DNA of 64,000 bases from Penicillium oxalicum (GCF_001723175.1 NC_064654.1:682001-746000); one strand, 5' to 3'; positions 25,193 to 38,480 are shown, numbered from the stretch's first letter. Made by a program: numbers and translations. The notes: generated by a model from the letters alone, not told the origin.

Positions 25193-25371
25193 TGAGAGAG
25201 TTTGCCCTCTCCAGATGTTTACTAGGCCTAGCAGCGGTCATGTGTCTTAAGGGTTTTTCCCCTATCGTGGGTTTTCCCTCTCTCTCTCTTCTTCCTTCTC
25301 CCTAGACTTCCCAATCCCAGTTATCTCGCCTCCAGATTGCTTCCTTGCCTTGTAGACCTATAGGTCTATCA
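25193..25371 (+). repeat. Copia solo LTR with CTTAC duplication
   Basis: A 179-bp Copia LTR from TGAGAGAG to GTCTATCA, flanked by CTTAC at 25188-25192 and 25372-25376. The uninterrupted site is near 11365 in the other Gypsy-3 copy. It is the product of recombination between the two LTRs of a former insertion. Confidence 0.9.
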
Positions 25372-26459
25372 CTTACTATTATCGAAGAATTAGATATTCT
25401 TTTTAGCCGAATTAGCAACGAGCGTATAGATTAATCTAGGAGTAGCGCGACTAGGCAAGATAGCCCTACCTACTATATTTTAAGATAATAATAAAGGCCG
25501 AATAGTAGTAATTTAGCGAATACTCTTATTTTCTACGGAAGGAGAAGGGGCTATTAGTTTCGCTAAACTTTATATAGTCTAATAAGCCTATCCTAGGGTC
25601 CTTTAAAAGATCTTGCGCTACTATTGAAGGAGACGGAAAATTAACTAAGGGACGGTAAATTATAGGGAGGGAGGTTATATAGTAGGGGATTCGGTTATAT
25701 ATACCTAAAGGTAGATATTCCGTAGTAAGAGGTGCCTTAGAGCCTTACTATTAAGGAGGGTTATCTAAAGACCTAGATTATAGGATCTTTGATTATAATT
25801 ATACTTAATTAATAGTTTAGACGGAGGATTTAGGATAGTCTTTATAGTCGGATTCCTTATACTTATAATATTATACTCTTTTTAATTCCTACATTTAGTT
25901 CCTAATATCAGACTACACGATTACCTTAGAGGTTTCCGGGACTTACTTATGGTTTTAGTTTAGTTCCTCTATGACTCGACCTATCTAGTAAGATCAGACT
26001 ACCGTAAGTATTCCCCTCTTTGCTAGTTAGATATAATAGCAAGAATAGCTACTAATATAGGATTTACGACCTAAGTAAGAGACAGGTTATGATCAGAAGA
26101 GATATAGACTTTTAGGAAGAACGATCAATACTACTATTAGACCTAGATAATCGAATTAAATAGATTATATAAGAAAGGCTCTATAACGTAATTCACGGCT
26201 ATCTCGGCCACACGGTTAAGTCGGCCACCCCACGAAAATCACGCGCGTCTAGCAACCTACCTTATTCAACCACTAGCTATGCCACCCAAACGCTCTGAAT
26301 CTCGTTAGAAATCTGCCGAGCAAGAGGGTAGGATTTAATTAGCTCTTTAAGCCTATTAAAAGGGCTAAATTAAGTCTCTTCGCGCTATAGCGCAGCTATA
26401 TAATATACCGAAGACTACCCTCTAAGACCGCGCTACTAGGATAGCTTTACGCGCCTCTA

Positions 26460-28334
26460 GCGTAATCCACGGCCGAACCGGACACACGGTCGAGCCGGAC
26501 ACCCACCCCAAAATCGCGTCTTTCTACCACCCTACCTAATTCAACAGCCTACTATGCTACTAATTCGCACTGAATCTTCGCAAAAATGGCCAATCAGGAG
26601 GGCAAGATCCTTTTAGCCCTTAACGATATCAAAAATGGCCGTATCAAATCTATTGGCGAAGCTATACGACCTACTAAGTTCTACCCTATGCGATCGCGCT
26701 AAGGGTGTGATTACGCGCGTCGATATACGCCTAAACGGCTATAAATTAACACTATTAGAAGAGGATTCGCTTACTAAATGGATACTCTCTATAGATTCGC
26801 GTAGGGTAGCGCCTAGGCCCTCTACTATTCGAGAGATAGCTAATATCCTTCTTGCACCGCATAGAACTAATCCCCTATTAACTGTTAGCGTTAATTAGGT
26901 ATTAATATTCGTTAAATAGCGTAATAAGCTTCGATCTCGCTACTTAAAGCGATATAACTATTAGCGCGCTCTTAATAAGGATCTAAAGACCATAAAAGAG
27001 TAGTTTTTGATAGTATAATATATAATTAAGGAGAATAGGATTTAACTAGAGGATATCTATAACTTTAATAAGATAGGCTTTACGATAGGTCTTATATCCT
27101 CGCAAAAGGTGATTACGCGCGCTAAATACTACGGTCGGCGATCGATTCTATAGCCTAGTAATCGCGAATAGGTTACTACGATCGAAGTAATATACGCTAA
27201 TAGCTCTACGCTACCGCCCTATATTATTTTTAAAGGCTAGGTTTATATCGCTAGGTAGTTTAAATCGTCGAATATCCCTAGGGATTAGCGAATCGAAGTA
27301 TCGAATAATAGCTAGACTACCGATAAAATCGGCCTTCGCTAGCTTTAAAAGCTCTTTATTCTATATACTACTTCGCGTGTACGAGGGCGATTTCGGCTAT
27401 TAATCCTTAACGGCCACGGTAGCTATCTTATACCTTAATTCGATCGAATATATACCGAAAACGATATTATACTACTTTATATACCTTCGTATTCGTCTTA
27501 CCTACTATAGCCGCTTAATATTAGGTACTTTATAGTACTTAAGCGTACGTACAGTCGCTTCGTAAGCGACTTAGCCCGAATAGGCTATAATTATATTAAT
27601 AAGCTTAATTTTCTTGCAGATTATCCTCGCGCGAGGATAGAAGCTTTTTAGCCGAAGATCGTTTTAAAGTAGCTTTATAGCTACTAGTATCGTACTAGTT
27701 AGTACCGAAAGAGTGCTTTCTAAGCTTAATATATCGCTTTATACGCTTTCGCTACTATTAAGCCGACTAAGTAGCAGATCTAGCTAGTTTATACTAAAAA
27801 CGCCTCGAATAGTAAAGTAGCTAGAAAAGTAGGCTAGAATAATAAAGGATCTAATAGATTAGCGGTTAAAAAGTCCTCTAAGCCTATATAAATTAGTAGT
27901 TAATAGGATTCTTAAAGGCTACTATAAAGCTTTATATTACACTATATTACTATTAAAGGAGAACGCTAATCTACGCGTAGCGAATAAAAAGAAACGTCAA
28001 AAACGTACTCGATCGACTAGGCAGATTACACACGAAGAAGGCCTAACTATCGAAGAGGGCCTATAGCTAGTTTAGCAGCTAATTTAGCTAGTAGAAGCTA
28101 ATAAGGTAGTATCGCATAAGGAGGTTGATCTACCTAATTAGCTAGTTCAACCGGCTAGGAGGGCTCCGCCTACCTATAGTGGATATAGCTAAATTAGCCA
28201 CAGGATTACTTTATATAAAAATCGTATTATCTAGTTGAATTAATAGGTGTTAATTGAGATAATCGATTTTAAAATATTGTAATAGGGGTGGGTGTCCGGC
28301 TCGGCCGTATGTCCGGTTCGGCCGTGGATTACGT
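26460..28334 (+). mobile_element. Pogo-2: pogo-like element inserted in Pogo-3
   Basis: A 1875-bp element with TA at 26458-26459 and 28335-28336. Its ends read GCGTAATCCACGG on the left (first A replaced by G) and CCGTGGATTACGT on the right. Each terminal repeat carries two tandem units with cores CCGAACCGG and TCGAGCCGG, different from those of pogo-1. It lies within the transposase gene of Pogo-3 in the same orientation. Confidence 0.88.
26554..28234 (+). pseudogene. Pogo-2 transposase remnant
   Basis: A degraded transposase close in sequence to pogo-1. The ATG is at 26554-26556 and the terminal TAG at 28232-28234. The span is not a multiple of three, so there is an indel besides many RIP stops. 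The first catalytic Asp reads as Asn (FNKIGF near 27060-27078). The zinc knuckle is partly lost. An 87-codon open stretch at 26635-26898 is the piece covering the second DNA-binding region. Confidence 0.82.
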
Positions 28335-30536
28335 TATAAATTAACTTAATTTAAAGAGGATTCGCTAGTTAAATAGGTTCTCTCTATAGATACGCGTAGT
28401 ATAGCGCCTAGGCCCTCTACTATTCGAGAGATAGCTAATATCCTACTTACTACGCGTAGCTTATCCCCCTCGCCTACTATAGGCGTTAATTAGATCTTAA
28501 CCTTCGTAAAACGCCACGAAGAGCTCCGATCGCGTTATTCGAGGCGATACGACTACTAACGTACCTAAAACGAAGATCCTTAGTCGCTTTATAGGTGGTT
28601 TAAGAGCGTAAGGCGAGTAGTAGAGGAGAATAGTATCCTCGCGAAGGATATCTATAACTTCGATAAGACTAGCTTCGCGATAGGCCTAATATCGGCTTAA
28701 AAAGTAGTTACTCGTGCTAAATACTACGGTCGCTACTTAATCTTATAACCTAGAAACCGCGAATAGGTAACTACTATTAAGGCTATATACGCTAATAGTT
28801 ACTTACTACCGCCCTATATAATATTTACTAGCAAAGTCTATATCGCTAGCTAGTTCGAATCGAATCTGCCTTATAATTAGCGAATCGAGGTCTCGAATAA
28901 CGGCTATAATACCGATAAGATAGGCCTTCGCTAGCTCGAGAAGCACTTTATTCTATATATAAATTCGCGCGTATAAGGTCGTTATCGGCTATTAATTCTT
29001 GATAGCTATAGTAGCTACCTTACTCCTTAATTCGACCGGATCTGCGCAGAAAATAATATTATACTACTATATATACTAGCGTATTCTTCCTATCTACTAT
29101 AACCGCTCGATATTAGGTGTTTTACGCCGCCTAAGCGTGCGTATAGTCGCTTCGTAAGCGATCTAGCCCGCGCGGGCTATAACTATATCGATAAGCTCGA
29201 TTTCCTTTTAACCTATCCTTAAGCGCGAGTAGAGATATTTAAATCGCAAATTATCTAATCTAGCTTCGCTACTACCGGTCTTACACTAATAGACTCAGAG
29301 CGTATATTATCAAAGCTTAATATCTCGCTTCATACGCTAACACTACTAGCAAGCAGACTAAGTAGCAGATCTAGCTAATTCACTCTAAAAACACCTAAAA
29401 TAGTAATCTAGCTATAGAGGTAGGCTACTTTGCTTAAGGATCTACTAAAATAGCGCTTAAATAGCCCTCCGTCGCTATCAAAAACCGCTATAGATTAGAT
29501 TATTAAGGGTACCTATCTATCGATATATAACGCTACGATACTAGCGCAGGAGAACGCTAATTTACGCCGCGCAAATAAGACGAAACGCTAGAAACGCTAG
29601 AAACGTATACGGTTAAATCGGTAGATAGCCCACGAAGGAGGCCTAACTATCGCAGAAGGCCTATAGCTATCTTAGTAGCTAGTATAGCTAGTCGAAGATA
29701 GCTAGATAGTATCGAATAAGGCAGGCGGATCGGCGAATAAGGCAGATTTACTACGCAAGAGGGCTCCCCAGAGGTGCAGTAGGTATAGGAATATAGGCTA
29801 TAAGATTACTCGTTATAACAAGAGCTGATTTGAGATAAATTGATATCCTTTAGCTAAATTATCCTTATTCAAAATTTAGTAGAAGGGTTAGGTAGCCGTG
29901 AATTACGTTAATATAAAGATCTAAAATATTAAAAAGATAACGGATATAACCGTAAAACGATTAAATAGGCCTACCTAAAATACTACTCGCGCGGATAACG
30001 ACTACTATAAAGATCCTAACCGTAATACCTACTCTAATATAAGCCTAGATACCTATAAAGAAATCTAAATTTCACAAACTTCCTATACTCTAAAAATTCT
30101 ACCTCTCTAATAGGAAAAAGGAAAGGGATATAATCTTCTATCTTCTTAAGTCTAATTCCTAAAAGACCTAGAATTATATAAGAGATAAATTTTTCCCTAA
30201 CTTATTCTAAATCCTCTAAATATACTACTAACTATACTAGAGGACTAAAATATCCTAATTTTATAACCTTCCTAATATCGCAAAATTTTACTAATATAAC
30301 TAAGGAAAAGAGCCCCTAATACTCGACTAGATCCTAAAGTCTAAATTCCTAGAGACCTAATTCCTAACTAGGAAGGAATTTTTTCACGCTAGAACCTAGA
30401 TAGTCTAATCCTATTAATTAAGAGAAGGACTATACTAGAATAATTCCTACCTATACTAGAATCTAACCTAAATCCTACTATTAAAAAGTCTAAGATACTA
30501 TCCTAATTAATTTAACTATAACTCCCCCCTCTAGTA

Positions 30537-30688
30537 TGGTTCGAAGAGTAAAGAAAGGTTAATTTTTAAAGTATATCTATAGTATCTCTTGAATATCGGG
30601 TCTGTAAGGATAGTCACGGGACTATATAGGGCCGAACGGGGGTACTTACGTGAGCTAGGACTCACGTAATTACCCTTCCGGGACCTTA
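30537..30688 (-). repeat. Gypsy-1 LTR, inverted, 152 bp
   Basis: On the plus strand it runs from TGGTTCGAAG to CCGGGACCTTA, and is the exact length of the other three LTRs. It keeps more CpA/TpG than the others. The polypurine tract complement (TCCTCCCCTA) follows it. Confidence 0.85.
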
Positions 30689-30931
30689 TCCTCCCCTACT
30701 TAGACTAAACTCGCCCTGAGCTTTAGGATAATATAGCCTAAGCTTACTACTACACCGTTCGGTTATATCCGTAGGTTCCCGCCTTAGTGTATTTATATAT
30801 ATATAGTAAAGTTAAAATAGTAGGGGTTTAATAAAGGAAAAGGTATAATATTATTTTTAGCTACTTATAACTATCGCGTATAGCTAATAGTCGCTAAAAG
30901 CTCCTATTAGAGTAGTCTAGAAGAATAAAGG

Positions 30932-31108
30932 TGATAGACCTACAGGTCTACAAGGCAAGGAAGCAATCTGGAGGCGAGATAACTAGGATTGGGAAGTCTA
31001 GGGAGAAGGAAGAAGAGAGAGAGAGGGAAAACCCACGATGGGGAAAAACCCTTAAGATACATGACCGCTGCTGGCCTAGCAAACATCTGGAGAGGGCAAA
31101 CTCTCTTA
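30932..31108 (-). repeat. Copia C 3' LTR (177 bp)
   Basis: Plus-strand TGATAGACC to CTCTCTTA; the complement of the polypurine tract (ACCCCCCCTAGG) follows. A 68-codon open frame inside it is not a gene. Confidence 0.9.
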
Positions 31109-31183
31109 TACCCCCCCTAGGACTAGTAGCAATATAAATAATAATAATAGTGGTGTGATATAATAAAATTTGGAAGGGGAGGG

Positions 31184-34100
31184 TTAGTTAGGATCTCTCA
31201 TGTGTAATAATCTGGTACGATTATTTTGAAAAATCCTATTAGGCTTGGTTTTGGTAAGCATATTAGCGGTATTGTCCTTGCTCGGGATACTAGTTAGTTA
31301 GATAAGGTTCTTTTTAATAAGGTCTCTGATTAAATAGTATCTCGTGCTAATCTAGGATAATTTTGGGCTAACTTTAGGGTTTATAATCGTGATAGTATTA
31401 TCGGAATCACAAAATAGGGTATTAGGATATTTTTGTCGAATTCTTTATCTTAGTTTAATAGGGGTATAAGTAAAAGGTTAGTAGCAATTTTAGCAAGGTA
31501 AAGTCCCTCTTTCGCTGCGGTCGCAAGGGCATAGTATTCGGCTATAGTCGATAAGGCTACTACGATGTCTTGTCTTTTTGAGCTCTATAAGATTAGGGCA
31601 CTAGTAAAGAACTAAATATATACTTCGGTAGATTTTCTATCCTCTGTATTAGCGTACGATAAGTCGACAATCCTTCTAGACCCTTTAAGGGTTCTTTTCT
31701 AAATAGGATTCCTAAATTTGTAGTGCCTACAAGGTATTGTAATAAAACTTTGTACGCTACTATATTATCTTTTCTTGGGTGTGCGTTGCGGCGCTATAGT
31801 TTAGACACGGTCGCTATAATATCCGGGCGTATTTTGATTAAGAGCTAACCAATCTTTCCTATTTTTGTATAGGCACCCTAATCGAATGCGTTATCCTCTG
31901 TTAGATTATTTGGATAGGGGATTTTCTAAGAGGGATTTATTAGAATTAGCGAAGGATTATAATTTTTATAGCCCTTATTATAGATTAAATTTGTTAAATA
32001 AGCCTGTTAGCTTATAAAGATGTAGCCAGAGGGTTCTTTAATTATATTATATCTAAGGAATCTTTTGAATAGGAGGGTCTTTAGTTTTCTTTTGTTTAAA
32101 AGGCCCTTTTTCATAGAGTTTAATTAATCCTTATATCTAGTCGCGAGGATATTATCTATATAGATTATAACAAATATAGTATAGTCCTTGTTAGTGAAGA
32201 TATATAGTTCGGAGGGGATTAGAGAGAGGCCTAGGCTAGATAGGTTATCTTTGAAAAGTTTATTAGAGGTATCCTGCTTATCGCAATCTATAAAGCGCCT
32301 AGTTTAGTACGTATACTAGATCTTCTCCTTTTAGGCTAAATTGTTTATATCTAGTTAGTTGCTTTATAAATATACGGTTATTAATAGCGGTATTAAGGTA
32401 GGCTCTAATTACGTCCTACTATTCCTTTTTCTAATTGCGGATAGTAGCTATAGTAATAAATAACTTAGCCGATATATCTAAGATAACTAGGGTATATCTT
32501 TCGTTAGGTTAGAAGTCTACGCCTAGACTTTAGCGGTTACCACATACGACCTATCTAGCACGGAATTCTAGGATATATCCTTCGGTATCCTGTTTAATAT
32601 TATAGACCTATTTGCCTAGAAGGATTTTAGTACCTTTTAGGGGTTTAGTTACTAAAGTTATTATATTAGATAATTTAAACTTCTTTAATTAGGTCTCTTC
32701 GGCTTTAAGCTATTATTAGCGAATTAGGATTTTATAGCTTCCCTATAGGTTTAAGGGATTTTAACTATTACCGACCGTATTATCTTAGTAGCCGTGCTTA
32801 ATATACTAGGTCTAATTAAGTTGTCTTCGGTAGACGTAGCGAAGCATAAACTTCCTTTCGTTCTCTCTTTATACTCTTCCTTAACTAGTCCTTTTATAGT
32901 ATATCTGACTATTCCTTCTATAAGTTATCTCGGAGTATCTCCGTAGGCTTCTTCTTACTAGAGAGATAGAGCGTCTCCGGTCGCTCGTGAAATCTAGTTA
33001 ATTTATCGTAATAGTATCGATAGGGTCCGCTAATAAAGCTTGTGATATTAGGTAGCTACGGAACCTCTAAGGAATTACTACTAGAGGGGGGAGTTATAGT
33101 TAAATTAATTAGGATAGTATCTTAGACTTTTTAATAGTAGGATTTAGGTTAGATTCTAGCGTAGGTAGGAATTATCCTAGTATAGTCCTTCTCTTAATTA
33201 ACGGGATTAGACTATCCGGGTTCTAGCGTGAAAAAATTCCTCCTAGTTAGGAATTAGGTCTCTAGGGATTTAGATTTTAGGATCCGGTCGAGTATTAGGG
33301 GCTCTTTTCCTCGGTTATATTAGTAAAATTTTGCGATATTAGGAAGGTTGTAAAATTAGGATATTTTAGTCCTCTAGTATAGTTAGTAGTATACTTAGAG
33401 GGATTAGAGCGGGTTAGGGAAAAATTCGTCCCTCGCGTAATTCTAGGTCTTTTAGGAATTAGACTTAAGGAGGTAGAAGATTATATCCCTTCCTCTTTCC
33501 TATTAGAGAGGTAGAATTTTTGGAGTATAGGAAGTTTATAAATTTAGATTTCTTCGTAGGTATCTAGGCTTATATTAGAGTAGGTGTTACGGTCGGGATC
33601 TTTATAGTAGTCGTTATCCGCGGGTAGTCTTTTAGGTAGGCCTATTTAATCGTTTCACGGTTATATCGGTTGTCTTTTTAATATTTTAGATCTTTATATT
33701 ATAGAACCTTTCTTATAATCTGTTTAATTCGATTATCTAGGTCTAATAGTAGTGTAGATAGTTCTTCCTAAAAGTCTATATCTCTTCTGATTATAACTTT
33801 TCTCTTATAGGTCGTAAATCCTGTATTAGTAGCTATTCTTACTATTATATCTAACTAGGTATCTAATCTATACCCTTAGGGCTATCTTTTGTCCTTAGGT
33901 TCGTTATTCTTTTAGAATATAGATATAGGCTTTAGAATACTAGATACGTAAAAACCCTAAATCGATTAGTTACTTTACCCTGAGCTATTAGTATTATGCT
34001 AGTACTTATTCTATCTTTCTAAAGGGGATAATTTTTTATTTAGTTTACGGATTCGGTTTATAATAGGTAGTAGTAACTATAGCTTTAGGCTACAAAAATA

Positions 34101-36502
34101 CGGGAGCTTAGGGCGTAGCTACTATAAGGGTTCGGGCCCCTGTATAATAAGATATCTAGAGCTTTTAGTAATACTATTTTGTTTATAGGTATAAGGGCGC
34201 TTATTAAGAAAGTGCAACCCTTCTACTTAGCCTATTCTTTAATTTGAAGAAACTTCTGTCTCTATCTATACGGATTTCGGAAGGCTAAGTGCTAGTAGAA
34301 GTAAAGATACGCTTTAGTATTTAGATTAGGATATCCGAGGCTTAGCCTTTTATCTTTATTAGAATAGCCTATCTAAACCTAGTAGTATCGTTAACTACGA
34401 TTAGGATATATAATATATTCCCGATTCTAAGGGGGGTGTATAGCTAGATATTAATATAGATAAATTCCTATAGTATCTCAGAGCGTGTCTGTTTATGTAG
34501 GATACGATCCTCTTAGATTTTGTAATCTTGCAAGCTTTATAATTAAAATATCGTTACTATAGACCTCCTTACCGATTTTGTGATAGTTGATTTTTGCGGT
34601 AGGCTATCTAATATACCTAGACGGTAATAGGCTACTTCTGTGAAATTATAGCAAAGGAATATACGGTCGCTATAATTAGGGGCGCCTTCTTTTCGTACGC
34701 TATATATAGATGGTTTGATTGAAGTAGCCTTCAGAAATAGGATATCTCGTTTCCTGTATGCGTATACTATAATCTTTTGTTTATTATCTAGGTTAACAAA
34801 AATATTCTCCTAGTCTTTCTAGCCTATTTTGTGGTCCTTATATATTTAGGTCGTGGATAGGAGGTTAAAGTTACCTATTAGTATGTATTCGTATTGTATA
34901 TTAAGGGTTTTGGTGCCTTCTGGAGGATTAATTTAATTCGAGCGATCGCTTTTCTAAGAGATTTGATAGTTCTTCTATTAGAGGTCTAGCATTGATAGCT
35001 ATATAGGTCACTTTGGAATTTTATAATTGCATTTCTATTAACACAAATCGAGCGTGATGTACCTAAGTTAACGATCTACTTAGTAGAGGGGTTTCTTTTG
35101 ATTAAGACTATAGTAAGCTAGGGATCTAGGCGGTTGGCGAAGTTGAATTCTACTACTATAAGGGCGTAGTAGTACTTATCTTCTTCTTTACTAGCCTATA
35201 TTGCTATATTTGCGCTCGTATTATTATCTGTATTACCTCCCGTATTAGTATCTTCCTCTTTAAGATCCCTTCTATATAGTTAGGATTAGGGTTAGGATTA
35301 GGATTAGGATCCCTTCGAGGTGATCGAATTCTTATCTCTATTATTCTTTCTAATAGAAATTAGCTTTTAGGGATTTTAGGAGGGTTAGATAGGATTTTGG
35401 TATTACTACCCCTGTTCTTCTTGATTTTGTTGTTATATATCGTAGGCTATCCCTCCGGCGGTAGTCTATTTAGATTATCTATATTCCTCTATAGGGTATT
35501 TACCTAAATACCTTTAACAGGCTTCTAATCTGACGTTCGCGATATAATAACTAAATAGGCGTAGTCCTTAGTAGTATGGCCCTTTCTTCCGCAAAAGAAG
35601 TAATTGCCGTTCGGAGCGATCTGATTTAGGCCTTTGATCTATTCTTTTACCTATTCCTATAGCGATTTACCTCTCGGAGGTATATACTTTAACGGGAGGT
35701 ATTTATATTTGTCTAACGAGGGTTTTGAAGATTTTCTGGTTATCGTGGTTATAACGCTCGAGAATTAGTAATTTATAATTTCTAGTTTATAGATTACCTT
35801 AGTGAAGGTTCGGAAAAGGTCTAGTGCTATAATCTTTGCAATATTTTCGTATCTGTTAGAATAATCTGCTAGTCTAGTAGCTACAAAGGTTAGGATATTA
35901 CTTTGCAATTTATTAAGAAGTAGGGAAACGATTATGCCTAGGGTAAGTTAGACTTCTTCCGTTGCTTTGGTATAGGTACTACGAAATTTATATACAAAAT
36001 CGATTACCGATAGGTAGTTAGCTCGGTAGGTTTATAGAACCCTAGTTACCTTCTTTTTGCTAGGAATAAAGCTAGTGGTATAGAGGGCCTTTTTTAAGCT
36101 AATAATATATTTATTAGCGAATTCGTATCGGAATCTTATAGCTTTAACTATCGTATCGATATCCTTCGAGATAGATTATTAGAGCTATATCTATATAGTA
36201 TAGGAGTGTTCGACCTAAGTTTCTGCTTCGTTAGATATTACTTTAGGCCTATTATATTTTAGGTCAACGAGACAATAGAGTCCTTTCTTTTTAAGGATTT
36301 AGTATATATCTCTGAACTAGTCTTCAAAGTCTTCTGTTCTTTCTAATATTTCAAGTAGATTAAGGGTAAATTCTTTAGGGGCGCTAGTAAGTTAGTTTAC
36401 TAGCTAGCCTCGGGATTTTAGGATAAAGAAGTTACTATAGTCTTCGCGAGATACAGGAAATTCCTTGATACCGGCCGCTTAGCCGAGGTCTTCTTTAGCT
36501 AT
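31184..36502 (-). pseudogene. Copia C Gag-Pol polyprotein remnant
   Basis: The same Gag-Pol gene as in copy A, 5319 nt from the ATA (former ATG) read from 36502 to the TAA at 31186-31184. Gag, zinc knuckle, integrase, RT and RNase H follow in Copia order. On this strand the gag knuckle keeps FFCGRKG (near 35590-35610). Stops are RIP-type throughout. Because C also has intact ends, it is the most useful copy for inferring the ancestral element. Confidence 0.83.
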
Positions 36503-36883
36503 GGTTTATATTTAGGAATATAATAAAGATTTAGGTAAATTTAATAATTTAGGTAGTTTAGAGATGAAATTTAGTAAGAGGGAAGGTTTGTGGGGGATAT
36601 ATGTGGTGTTATAATAGGGTTTTAAAGTGAGAGATATTGATATTGTAGTAGTCCTAGCAAATATTAACAGACGCGTCTTTTCTTTTGAAGATATTAGATT
36701 TAGCTTCTATAGCCTGGTTGGATTTGTTGATTTGTATTAGATTTAGTAATTTGAATTTGGTGATTTGGTGATTTTGGTGATTATGGCTTCTATAGCCGAA
36801 TTTGATGAATTTAGTGATTGAAAATTTGAGAACTTGTGGTTTTCACAAATTTAGGCCTCACTATTACGATTGGGCTTATAACC

Positions 36884-37062
36884 TGATAGACCTATAGGTC
36901 TACAAGGCAAGGAAGCAATCTGGAGGCGAGACAACTAGGATTAGGAAGTCTAGGGAGAAGGAAGAAGAGAGAGAGAGGGAAAACCCACGATGGGGGAAAA
37001 ACCCTCAAGACACATGACCGCTGCTGGGCCTAGCAAACATCTGGAGAGGGCAAACTCTCTCA
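36884..37062 (-). repeat. Copia C 5' LTR (179 bp)
   Basis: Plus-strand TGATAGACC to CTCTCTCA. The primer-site block (GGGCTTATAACC) adjoins on the inner side. Confidence 0.92.
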
Positions 37063-38480
37063 AAAGGATCCCTTGTTATAAATATAGGTAAATTCCCCTA
37101 ATCGCTTCTTCTTCTCTTTATTCTTCTTCTCTATCCCTTCTAATACTATCTAGGTTATCCTATATATTCTTAGACTTTTTCCTAGGCTAGATAGCTTACT
37201 CTAAGTCTAAACTAGACCTTTAAGTAGCTAATAGGTCTTTAGTTCCTTCTTATTCTCTTTCTAAGCTAGTAGCTAATCCTCCTACTAAATTCTCTTCTAT
37301 TCTTTTATCTCCTCTTATCCTTAACCTTTCTCTACCAGACGCTCTATCGAGCCCTTAGTAATCCGAGGGCTAGCTTATAAGCGATTAGGAGCTTTTAGAG
37401 TCTTATACTCCTATTCTATCGCCTTCTCCTAAGCCTTCTCTTAGTAACTCTATTAAGTATTAGGTCTAGACCGCTTAGTCGCGGATAGCTCTAGTAATAA
37501 GGAAGAGGGCCGTTATAGTAAAGTATACTCCGGCCTAGATTTTCGCGTATACGTATAAGAAGGACTTTAATCCGAATATCGCGTAGACAAATAGGCTATA
37601 GATACGCTTAGATATCTATAGTAATCCTCTAGGGAGTTAGTTTAAGACTAACTATACGAAGGACTTCTAGGCGAATAGCTTATAAGTCCGAGACGTAGAC
37701 TAGAGGAATAATAACCCGAAGGATTACGGTACCCTTATAAAGGTTTAGGTAGCCTTTACTTAATAAGTCGGTAAATAGGCTCCTAATAGTAAGGAATACT
37801 AGTTATATAGTAACCTAAATAGTCTATTCGATTTCTATCGCGTTTTCGGGACTAAGCGAGAGGGTCTATTAGGGGCTAGAGGCTATAGAAATTATTAATT
37901 TAATAGTAATATATCCTAGTACTCCTTATAGAGGGATAAGTTCCTCGACCCTTAGGTATAGGAATATTATAATAAGATATATCCTTCCTACGTACTAGTT
38001 AAAGATAAAAAGGTATATCTCCCTCTATTCGTTCCTAATCTCCCTAGCTAACCTTTAGTAGCGCGATCTAAAGGGTAAGAAATAGGCCTATAATAACGAT
38101 AGTAGCGAGGATAGCTCTAAAAAGAAGAAGGGCTAGGATAATAAGTCTAAGAAGGGGAAGGATAAGGGTAAGGGTAAGACTAAGGATAATAGTACCTTCT
38201 TTAAGAATTTATAGCTATCTAGTCCCCTAAAGGATTCTTAGGTTTATAATTAGAATAACTTTATAGTTACGTTAGAGGCCTATAAGGCGATTCCGGAGAT
38301 AATCGCGGCTTTAGAGAGCGATCTCGAGATCCTAGAGGCGTACCTAGTCAAGAATAGGTAGATTAAGCTCGAGGATAATAATAATAATAATAATAACGAT
38401 AGTAATAGCGATAGCGACGATAATCTATTTGTCTCTATTAAGAAGCGTTTAGAGAAGTAATCTTCTTTTCGTATACTTTC
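37063..38480 (+). pseudogene. Gypsy-1 antisense coding remnant (inverted copy)
   Basis: Because this Gypsy-1 copy is inverted, the antisense gene reads on the plus strand. Reading through RIP-type stops gives a continuous protein of roughly 450 residues. It includes a block reading DKFLDPQVQEYYNKIYPSY, then KDKKVYLPLFVPNLPSQPL, a Lys-rich stretch (KKGKDKGKGKTKDN), a Glu/Leu-rich helix-like part and an Asn run followed by Ser/Asp. No known domain is recognised. A short 5' part may lie at 30880-30931, on the other side of Copia C. The C-terminal end approaches the end of pol on the opposite strand. Confidence 0.6.

Larger units (their letters stand above)
24060..26023 (+). mobile_element. Gypsy-3 remnant, second copy of 10494-12012
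   Basis: The sequence follows 10494-12012 in the same orientation, with scattered C/T and G/A differences. It is interrupted by two solo LTRs (24241-24495 and 25193-25371). It ends at the same place where the left copy runs into the RT fragment; here Copia fragment F begins. The coding content is the same unidentified gag-like frame, heavily stopped. Confidence 0.75.
26279..29828 (+). pseudogene. Pogo-3 transposase remnant, interrupted by Pogo-2
   Basis: The ATG at 26279-26281 opens MPPKRSESR, comparable to the pogo-1 start, and soon meets RIP-type stops. The gene is interrupted at 26460-28336 by Pogo-2 and resumes with the DDE part. FDKTSF is readable near 28657-28674, so the first Asp survives. 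The C-terminal zinc knuckle near 29775-29825 is degraded (later Cys/His codons read Tyr). It ends at TGA 29826-29828. Inactive. Confidence 0.8.
26186..29908 (+). mobile_element. Pogo-3: pogo-like element with Pogo-2 nested inside
   Basis: The outer element begins ACGTAATTCACGGCTATCTC and ends with the inverse of ACGTAATTCACGGCTACCT. TA flanks it at 26184-26185 and 29909-29910. Without the inner element it is about 1.85 kb. The left terminal repeat has the doubled unit typical of this group. The right one matches only the outermost 20 bases or so, so its second unit has been lost. RIP is heavy. Confidence 0.85.
26024..30536 (+). mobile_element. Copia fragment F (internal part), split by nested pogo elements
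   Basis: Copia internal sequence in two pieces, 26024-26185 and 29911-30536, equal to about 16800-16960 and 16960-17570 of copy A. It covers the region between integrase and RT. No LTR is present at either end. On the left it meets Gypsy-3 sequence; on the right it meets the end of an inverted Gypsy-1 LTR. The TA at 26184-26185 and 29909-29910 is the pogo target; copy A shows the uninterrupted site (CTATAATATAAAG). Confidence 0.82.
30932..37062 (-). mobile_element. Copia C: full-length inverted Copia element
   Basis: A 6131-bp complete copy with LTRs at 30932-31108 (3' LTR) and 36884-37062 (5' LTR), flanked by the 5-bp duplication AAAGG (30927-30931 and 37063-37067). Joining the flanks gives the uninterrupted Gypsy-1 sequence seen at about 61985. 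It is the only full-length Copia copy here with a clean target duplication, so it is the best reference for the family. Confidence 0.93.
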
